In this document: one piece after another, positions 58,564 to 64,000 of the stretch
How positions within the stretch are numbered: position 1 is the first letter of the stretch
How the letters are laid out: each line of letters opens with the position of its first letter
Source: Rugosimonospora acidiphila
GTDB taxonomy: Bacteria > Actinomycetota > Actinomycetes > Mycobacteriales > Micromonosporaceae
DNA length: 64,000 bases
NCBI RefSeq assembly: GCF_039543385.1
Contig: NZ_BAABJQ010000003.1
Location: 248,001 to 312,000, forward strand
Direction of reading: 5' to 3'
Translations under genes and position numbers: made by a program
The notes under the pieces: generated by a model
The model's database searches: none
Seen by the model: the letters and a program-made list of their open reading frames with translations, nothing else
Told to the model about the DNA's origin: nothing

Positions 58564-59598
58564 TCAGCGCCGCCGGCGGAAGGCGTCCGCGCGGTCGCCG
58601 AAGACCGACGCGTCACTCTCCCACCAGGGCCGAGCGAGGCCGTCCTCGCTCTCCGCGTCGGCGGCGGCCCGCTCGGCCGGCGTGGCGGCCCGCTCGCGCC
58701 GCCGCGTGGCCTCCTCGACCGCCGCCCGGTCCAGGGCGAGATCGACGCTGGCGGCGTCCCGGGCGTCCGAGCGGATCCACTGGATGATCAGCAGTGCCAG
58801 CACCGGCACGTCGATCGCCTCCCCGATGCACCAGAGCAGGTCGGCGCCGAGGTGCTGGTCGCCCAGCAGGGTCTGGCCCCAGACGTGGGGCAGCGCGGCG
58901 TAGTAGCTGGCCGCGATGGGGTGGGTGTCCAGCCTCAGCACGATCCCGGGTACCGCATCGGCGAGCAGTTCGATGAGGGAGAAGAACAGCGCGAGCGCGT
59001 ACGGCACGTGCACGTTGATGGTGCCCGCCTCCCACAGCGGGATGAGCACCACCAGTCCGAACAGCAGCAGGAGCACCCGGCTGACCGAGGCCGCCACGGG
59101 GTTGGTCAGGGTCAGGGTGTACAGCGGCGTGAAGTAGATGGCGATCGGCACCACGGCCAGCAGCAGCGGACTGACCACGGGCACCGTCACGAACCGGGCG
59201 TACCGGCTGTGCAGGATCGCCTCGAAGCGCCGGCCGGCCCGCTCCGGAAGGGCCGCCTGGGCCAGGGCGATCGGGCGCCCCAGCGCGAGCAGGAACGGCA
59301 CGACCATCAGCAGGACGATCAGCTGCACGGCGTGGATCGAGAACAGGACGCGCGCGTACACGGCCGGCGAGGCCATGGTAATGACGATGAGACCGCCCAG
59401 GCCGGGGCCGAGGAAGGCCACGGTACGGCCGACGGGCCAGCGGGTACCGCCCCGGCCGACCCGGCGCACGCCGGCCAGATAGGCCGCCGCCGCCGCGATC
59501 ACGATGACCACCGTGACCGGGTCGAAGTACCAGGAACCCCACGCGCCATGCAGGGCCGGGGTCGCCGGGCCCGCGTAGGTCAAGGCCTGCACCGCCAT
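58564..59598 (-). CDS. Cytochrome c oxidase assembly (Caa3_CtaG-like) membrane protein
   Basis: A protein of 344 residues with about seven transmembrane helices followed by an Arg/Ala-rich cytoplasmic tail of about 80 residues. The pattern YARVLFSIHAVQLIVLLMVVPFLLALGRPIAL and the two helices with SVSRVLLLLFGLVVLIPLWEAG and LADAVPGIVLRL match the Caa3_CtaG family, in which membrane His residues help copper delivery. It lies 137 bases downstream of the MgtA gene on the same strand. Confidence 0.8.
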   Translation of the reverse strand: MAVQALTYAGPATPALHGAWGSWYFDPVTVVIVIAAAAAYLAGVRRVGRGGTRWPVGRTVAFLGPGLGGLIVITMASPAVYARVLFSIHAVQLIVLLMVVPFLLALGRPIALAQAALPERAGRRFEAILHSRYARFVTVPVVSPLLLAVVPIAIYFTPLYTLTLTNPVAASVSRVLLLLFGLVVLIPLWEAGTINVHVPYALALFFSLIELLADAVPGIVLRLDTHPIAASYYAALPHVWGQTLLGDQHLGADLLWCIGEAIDVPVLALLIIQWIRSDARDAASVDLALDRAAVEEATRRRERAATPAERAAADAESEDGLARPWWESDASVFGDRADAFRRRR

Positions 59599-59735
59599 CG
59601 CGCCTCCCTGGGTTGGATCAACCCACTATGGCAGCGCGACCTCGGGCCGCACGCCTGGGGCCGCCCGGCCGGCCCAGGGAGGAGCCGGAAGGAGCCGGGG
59701 CGGTCCCGGGGTGCGCGCGGCGCCGGTGAGCCGGC

Positions 59736-62486
59736 TCACAGCCAGCTGCGCACCGCCCGCTGGTAGGCGAACTTGCCGGCCAGCGTCATCACGCAGAACC
59801 CGGCGAGCACCACGCCCAGCCAGCCGAAGTAGACCGGGGGCAGCGGCCGGAAGCCGAGCAGGCCGTCGACGGGCCCGACGGTGAGCGCCACGCTGACCGC
59901 CACGATGGCCAGCGAGGCGAACATCACCGGCCGGCTCGCCCACGACCAGCGCCGGATGCCGGCGCCGCTGCGCAGCAGGTGTACGGCGAGGATCTGGGTC
60001 AGCAGGTTCTCCACGAACCATCCGGTGTGGAACAGCACCTGGGCCGACGGGCTCGCCGAGGCGCCGAGCACGTGCCGCAGCGCGGCGAAGGTGGCCAGGT
60101 CCGCCAGCGCGTTGATGACGCCGAAGCAGACCACGAACCGCAGCAGGTCGCCGCTGTCGAAGGTGCGCGGGCGGCCGTGCCCGCCCTCGTCGGTGCGGTC
60201 GAACGCGAGGAAGAGCTGGGAGACGTCGAAGAGCAGGTTCTGCACCAGGATCTGCAACGGCAGCAGGGGCAGGAACGGGAGCAGCACGCCGGCGACCGCC
60301 ACCGAGGTGACGTTGCCGACGTTCGACGAGACCGTGATCTTGATGTGCTTGATGATGTTCACGAAGGCGCGCCGGGCCGGGCCGAGCGCGTCGTTGAGGG
60401 CGGCCAGGTCCTTGCGGGCCAGGATCACGTCGGCCGAGGCGCGGGCGACCTGGGCGGCGTTCTCCACGCAGATGCCCACGTCGGCCGCGCGCAGCGCGCT
60501 CGCGTCGTTGAGCCCGTCGCCCAGGTATCCGACGGTGTGCCCCCGGCCGCGCAGCGCGGTGACCACCCGGGCCTTCTGGTGCGGGTCCACCCTCGCGAAG
60601 ATCGTCGTGCGCTCGGCCAGCTCGGCGAGCGCCTCGTCGTCGAGCTCGTCCAGCTCGCTGCCGAGCACCGGCCGCCCGGCCGGCAGGCCGACCTCGCGGC
60701 AGATGCGCGCCGCGACCTGCGGGTGGTCGCCGGTGACCAGCTTGACGCCGACCCCCTGCGCGGCCAGGGCGGCCAACGCGGCCGGGGCGCCGCCGCGCAG
60801 CTCGTCGCGCAGCCCGATGTACCCGATCAGCGTCATGTCGCGCTCGCCGACCGGGCCGCGCCCGCCACGGCGGGTACCGATCGCGACCGCGAGCACCCGT
60901 ACCCCGGCGTCGTACAGCGATCCCGCCAACTCGTCGAGGCGGCGCCGCTCGTCGGGCGACATCGGCCGGTCCACCCCGCCGCGGCGTACCCGCGCGCAGG
61001 TGTCCAGCACCTCCTCGACCGCGCCCTTGGTGACGACCGTGTCCACGCCCGGCGTGGCGGTGCGCCGCACCACGACGGTGGCCCGGCGGCGCGCCACGTC
61101 GAAGCCGAACGCGTCGACGCCGGTGACCCCGTCGTCGACGCGCAGGCTCAGCTCGTCCGCCCGGCGGATCAGCGCCTCGTCCAGCGGATCGCAGAACAGC
61201 GGCCCGAGCCGCTCGGTGTTGATCTGGCTGTTCAGGGCGGCCCAGGCCAGCACCGAGCGGTCGGACGTGCCGGTCGGGTCGAGGTGGCACGCGACCCTGG
61301 TGCGGTCTTCGGTCAGCGTGCCGGTCTTGTCGGTGCACAGCACGTCCATGGCGCCCAGGTTGTGGATCGCCGGCAGCCGCTTGACGATCAGGCCGCGTTC
61401 GCGCAGCAGCGCGGCGGCGCGGGCCAACACGGTGGTGGTCACCACCGGCAGCATCTCCGGGGTCAGCCCGACCGCCACCGAGACCGCGAACAGCAGCGCC
61501 CGGGACCAGTCGTCGCGGGCCAGCGCGTTGACCGCCAGCACGGCGGGCACCGCGGCGAGCATCACCCGCACGAGGGTGAACGACACCCCGCGTACCCCGC
61601 GGTCGAACGCGGTCTCGCCCCGGGGCGGAAGGTTCTGGCGGGTGGCGCCCAGGTAGGTGTCGGTGCCGGTGGCCACCACCACGCCGGTGCCGGTGCCGCC
61701 GATGACCGTGCTGCCCAGCAGGCACAGTCGGGGATCGTCGAACAGCGTGCCGGGCGCGTCCTCGGTCCGACCCGCGCCGGCACCGGTGGCCCGGTCGTGG
61801 CGGCCGGACCGGCCGTGGTACGCGATCTCCAGGCCGCTGAGGCTGGCGTGCTTGAACGCGGGCAGCGACTCGCCGGTCAGCAGCGCCTGGTTGACCATCA
61901 GGTCGCCGGAGCGCAGCAGCCGGATGTCGGCCGGCACCAGCTCGCCGGGGGCCAGCCGCACCACGTCGCCGGGCACCAGGTGGTCGGTGGGAACCTCGCG
62001 GGCGACCGCCGGCCCGCCGGGTCGGGGCCTGCGCACCACGGTGGCGGTGCGCGACACGATCGCCCGCAGGGTCGTCGCCGCCTGATCGGCCCGGTGTTCC
62101 TGGCGCACCTGCAGCACGCAGCTGGCCGCCGCGAGCGTGACGATGACGGCGGCGGCGGGCAGGTCGTCGGTGGCCGCGGACACGGCGGCGAGGCAGAGCA
62201 GGATGAGCACGAACGGATTCACCATGGCCCGGGGCAGCCGCCTCGACCAGTGCCGCGACCGCTGCCGGATGAGCCGGTTCTCGCCGTCGCGTTGCGCGCG
62301 CAGTTGCGCCTGCGGCTCGTCCAGTCCCGACGGCGAGGATTCCACCAGGCGTAGCACCTGCAGCGGCGGCATCGCCGCGAACCGGCGCAGCCGGGTGAGC
62401 ACCGTGGGCAGCGGGGTCCGGGCCACGGCCGGCTGGTCTGCCGCCCCGGGGGCGGCCATCGGCGCCAGCTCAGGCGCTGACGCCAC
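59736..62486 (-). CDS. mgtA: P-type ATPase, MgtA-like (type IIIB)
   Basis: A protein of 916 residues. GTG 62486 follows GGGAGGG. Domain order: A-domain with LTGES (202-206); helices 3-4 with VSVAVGLTPEMLPVVTTT, diagnostic for MgtA/MgtB (Glu after Pro); phosphorylated Asp386 in DKTGTLT; KGA in the N-domain; TGDHPQVAARI and GDGLNDASAL in the P-domain; then six C-terminal helices. It should import Mg2+ at the cost of ATP. It overlaps the ArsR regulator gene by 17 bases and is translationally coupled to it, unlike the usual PhoP or riboswitch control. Confidence 0.92.
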   Translation of the reverse strand: MASAPELAPMAAPGAADQPAVARTPLPTVLTRLRRFAAMPPLQVLRLVESSPSGLDEPQAQLRAQRDGENRLIRQRSRHWSRRLPRAMVNPFVLILLCLAAVSAATDDLPAAAVIVTLAAASCVLQVRQEHRADQAATTLRAIVSRTATVVRRPRPGGPAVAREVPTDHLVPGDVVRLAPGELVPADIRLLRSGDLMVNQALLTGESLPAFKHASLSGLEIAYHGRSGRHDRATGAGAGRTEDAPGTLFDDPRLCLLGSTVIGGTGTGVVVATGTDTYLGATRQNLPPRGETAFDRGVRGVSFTLVRVMLAAVPAVLAVNALARDDWSRALLFAVSVAVGLTPEMLPVVTTTVLARAAALLRERGLIVKRLPAIHNLGAMDVLCTDKTGTLTEDRTRVACHLDPTGTSDRSVLAWAALNSQINTERLGPLFCDPLDEALIRRADELSLRVDDGVTGVDAFGFDVARRRATVVVRRTATPGVDTVVTKGAVEEVLDTCARVRRGGVDRPMSPDERRRLDELAGSLYDAGVRVLAVAIGTRRGGRGPVGERDMTLIGYIGLRDELRGGAPAALAALAAQGVGVKLVTGDHPQVAARICREVGLPAGRPVLGSELDELDDEALAELAERTTIFARVDPHQKARVVTALRGRGHTVGYLGDGLNDASALRAADVGICVENAAQVARASADVILARKDLAALNDALGPARRAFVNIIKHIKITVSSNVGNVTSVAVAGVLLPFLPLLPLQILVQNLLFDVSQLFLAFDRTDEGGHGRPRTFDSGDLLRFVVCFGVINALADLATFAALRHVLGASASPSAQVLFHTGWFVENLLTQILAVHLLRSGAGIRRWSWASRPVMFASLAIVAVSVALTVGPVDGLLGFRPLPPVYFGWLGVVLAGFCVMTLAGKFAYQRAVRSWL

Positions 62487-62832
62487 GTGTCCCTCCCGGC
62501 AGCGACGCGCCCTGCAGGTGAGCCACCATCTCCCGAACCATCATCACCAGGTGCCGGTCGTCGACCAGGTACACCTGGCGGCGGCCCTCGCGGCGGGCGT
62601 GCACCAGGCCGGCCAGGCGCAGCTTGGCCAGGTGTTGGCTGACCACCTGGGCGGTCGCGCCGACCTCCTCGGCCAGCGAGCCGACGTCGCGTTCGCCGTG
62701 CGCGAGTATCCAGACGATGTGCAGCCGCACGGTGGCTGCGAGCATCCCGAACATGCCGGCCGCGGTCTGCAAGAGTTCTGGCGTCATCTCCTCGCCGCCA
62801 GCGGGTCGGCTGGCGGTGGCAGCACGGATCAC
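62470..62832 (-). CDS. ArsR-family transcriptional regulator
   Basis: A protein of 120 residues. GTG 62832 is preceded by GAGAGGAGGACC; longer starts lack a ribosome site. The winged helix is ATVRLHIVWILAHGERDVGSLAEEVGATAQVVSQHLAKLRLAGLVHARREGRRQVYLVDDRHLVMMVREM (about 36-103). The Cys ligands of ArsR/SmtB metal sites (CxC in alpha-3) are absent, so metal sensing would need another site, for example acidic or His residues (HARR, DDRHL). It heads the unit ArsR-MgtA-CtaG and probably represses it. Confidence 0.9.
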   Translation of the reverse strand: MIRAATASRPAGGEEMTPELLQTAAGMFGMLAATVRLHIVWILAHGERDVGSLAEEVGATAQVVSQHLAKLRLAGLVHARREGRRQVYLVDDRHLVMMVREMVAHLQGASLPGGTRGVSA

Positions 62833-62940
62833 TGGTCCTCCTCTCGTCGGCGGCGTTTGTGCCACCCTACGGCCTCGGCGGCCCGCGCAACAGCACGTGA
62901 GGTAATGACGCGACGACAGTTGAGGGCCGGTCCAAGGGTG

Positions 62941-62975
62941 CCGGTGGGGCACGGGATGAGCCCGTGCCCCACCGG
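62941..62975 (-). terminator. Perfect 15-bp terminator after the small exported protein
   Basis: CCGGTGGGGCACGGG (62941-62955) and CCCGTGCCCCACCGG (62961-62975) pair perfectly around ATGAG. It ends five bases from the stop of the gene at 62981, on the minus strand. Confidence 0.8.
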
Positions 62976-62980
62976 TGGTG

Positions 62981-63427
62981 CTACTTGACGATCTGAATGA
63001 CCCGCTGGTCGCTTGCCCTCGCGCAGTCCACCGAACCGCAGACGCTCATCTGCGTCTGGGCGAACGCGACGCCCTTGGCGAACGCGCGCTGGGTGGGGAC
63101 CACCGCCTCGTTGACGGTCTGCGAGTGACCGGTGCAGGTGAGGCTGTCGGTCGAACCGGAGCCGCTGGCGATGAAGCCGCCGCCGACGTTCTCGGTGACG
63201 GTGACCGACAGGTACGCGCTGGCGCCCGGCTGGCAGGTCACCTTGACGGGTACGAAGACCACCGCACCGTTCGCCTGCAGGTTCGCCGTCGCGCCGAGCT
63301 TGAGCACCGGCGCGGGCGGCGATTGGTCGACGACGGCCGCGCCGGCGGGTAGCGCGAACGCGACCGTGGCGCCGAGGGCTACCGCGCCGGAGGCGAGCAG
63401 CAGCGTGTGTCGACGGGTGAATTTCAT
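62981..63427 (-). CDS. Small exported protein, hypothetical
   Basis: A protein of 148 residues from ATG 63427. A Sec signal covers residues 1-30 (RRHTLLLASGAVALGATVAFALPAGA). The mature part is one beta-rich domain: VLKLGATANLQANGAVVFVPVKVTCQPGASAYLSVTVTE, then SLTCTGHSQTVNEAVVPTQRAFAKGVAFAQTQ, with four Cys that probably pair. It resembles small secreted actinobacterial proteins of unknown role. Its ATG overlaps the stop of the upstream ligase-like gene (ATGA at 63424-63427), an unusual partner for a small secreted protein. Confidence 0.8.
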   Translation of the reverse strand: MKFTRRHTLLLASGAVALGATVAFALPAGAAVVDQSPPAPVLKLGATANLQANGAVVFVPVKVTCQPGASAYLSVTVTENVGGGFIASGSGSTDSLTCTGHSQTVNEAVVPTQRAFAKGVAFAQTQMSVCGSVDCARASDQRVIQIVK

Positions 63428-64000
63428 GCCATTTCTCCCTCGTGATGGTCGATGGGTGTTCCTCCTCCGGTGGCGGACGCCGCGAGACCCAGGAACAGCG
63501 CGGCGGCGAGCGGCAGTACCGCCAGGTGCCACAGGAAGTCGAAGCCGCTGTGCGCGGCGAGTGCGGCGAGCGCCGCGATGGCGCCGGCCCGTACCCCCGG
63601 CCGGTGGTCGCAGCCGCGGGCGCGGTACAGCGTGACCGCCATCGCCGCGAGCAGTGCCAGCAGCAGGGCCAGGCCGATCGCGCCCAGGTCCACCAGGGTC
63701 TGCAGGTACTCGTCGTGGGCGTACAGCGCGATCTGCGCGGTGCCGTCGGGCGCCACCCAGACGAACCGGGCCTGTCCGACGCCGGTACCGGTCAGCGGCC
63801 GGTCGGCGATCAGCCGCAGCGCGGCGTGCAGTGCGCCGCTGCGCCCGGAGGACGTGACGCTCCAGCGGCTGCGCAGGATGTTGTGCGCCGCGCCGGTGCC
63901 CAACCGGGTCCACAGCACCACTCCGGCCAGCACCAGCACGCCTCCCGTGGCGGCGGCGCGTACCCGGCGGGGCAGGTACTCGGGCCCCAGCGCGACGGCG
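63424..64000 (-). CDS. O-antigen ligase-like membrane protein, 5' partial
   Basis: The frame is open through the right edge of the window, so the start is missing and at least 192 residues are visible. Features of the WaaL/Wzy-type family: a soluble loop SRWSVTSSGRSGALHAALRLIADRPLTGTGVGQARFVWVAPDGT and the pattern YAHDEYLQTLVDLGAIGLALLLALLAAMAVTL, where His-Asp-Glu-Tyr-Leu followed by a long helix is characteristic. Two further helices follow. It probably joins or polymerises a surface glycan. Its stop overlaps the start of the small exported protein. Confidence 0.8.
   Translation of the reverse strand, partial: AVALGPEYLPRRVRAAATGGVLVLAGVVLWTRLGTGAAHNILRSRWSVTSSGRSGALHAALRLIADRPLTGTGVGQARFVWVAPDGTAQIALYAHDEYLQTLVDLGAIGLALLLALLAAMAVTLYRARGCDHRPGVRAGAIAALAALAAHSGFDFLWHLAVLPLAAALFLGLAASATGGGTPIDHHEGEMA

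Noticed and set aside
59881..61656. 591-codon + strand frame opposite mgtA
   Set aside because: Ser/Arg/Thr-rich antisense shadow of MgtA without start signal or domain.
59979..62354. 791-codon + strand frame opposite mgtA
   Set aside because: It mirrors the MgtA gene exactly, has Gln/Arg/Gly/Val-rich composition with no fold, and exists only because of high third-position GC.

Overview
The window is about 70% G+C with very strong third-position GC bias. GTG starts, TAT signals, MmyB-type XRE regulators, a PPOX/F420-type protein and a ricin-type lectin all point to a filamentous actinomycete chromosome, and several unnamed families feel like Micromonosporaceae. I cannot fix the genus from sequence alone. 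I see no rRNA, tRNA, CRISPR array or intact mobile element.

Layout. 1-5.4 kb: two coupled, very large exported proteins of unknown family, the first cut by the window edge. 5.7-16 kb: small metabolic and hypothetical genes (dienelactone-hydrolase-like enzyme, DUF2255-like, DUF3995-like, MetE-C-like, GNAT, quinone oxidoreductase plus hydrolase under a TetR regulator with a perfect 20-bp operator), mixed with broken genes: an XRE regulator, an IS4 transposase start, and a mosaic of three scraps near 10.2 kb. 16-26 kb: TAT-exported purple acid phosphatase, a lipoprotein, an NmrA-like protein, and two MmyB-type XRE regulators divergent from an MFS exporter and from an SDR/aldo-keto reductase pair. 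26-29 kb: ricin-B lectin, an HTH/membrane/WD40 protein, and a decayed UbiD decarboxylase.

29-36.4 kb looks like a stress module. A four-gene operon (general stress protein, TerC, baeRF-type release-factor relative, zinc ribbon) is divergent from an OmpR-type two-component pair and a SulP transporter fused to a beta-carbonic anhydrase. 36.5-40 kb: two adjacent membrane-anchored proteins with cytoplasmic Pro/Gln/Gly-rich tails, one carrying an outside HExxH metallopeptidase and the other a PQQ-type beta-propeller. This is the best candidate here for an undescribed two-component surface system. 41-47 kb: sugar use, with a six-hairpin glycosidase, a divergent LacI regulator, tandem operator palindromes and a secreted GH-A-clan glycosidase with a carbohydrate-binding module.

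47.5-64 kb: an orphan SUKH immunity protein; a secreted M91-like/VWD protein with an internal second signal peptide; an FMN reductase; a methyltransferase scrap; a VOC protein; a haloalkane dehalogenase; a lipoprotein divergent from a methyltransferase; a CBS protein; an ArsR-MgtA-CtaG gene row; and at the right edge an O-antigen-ligase-like gene coupled to a small exported protein.

Many intergenic ends carry perfect GC hairpins that fit factor-independent termination. The number of truncated or frameshifted genes (at least eight) marks this as a poorly conserved, frequently rearranged chromosome region.
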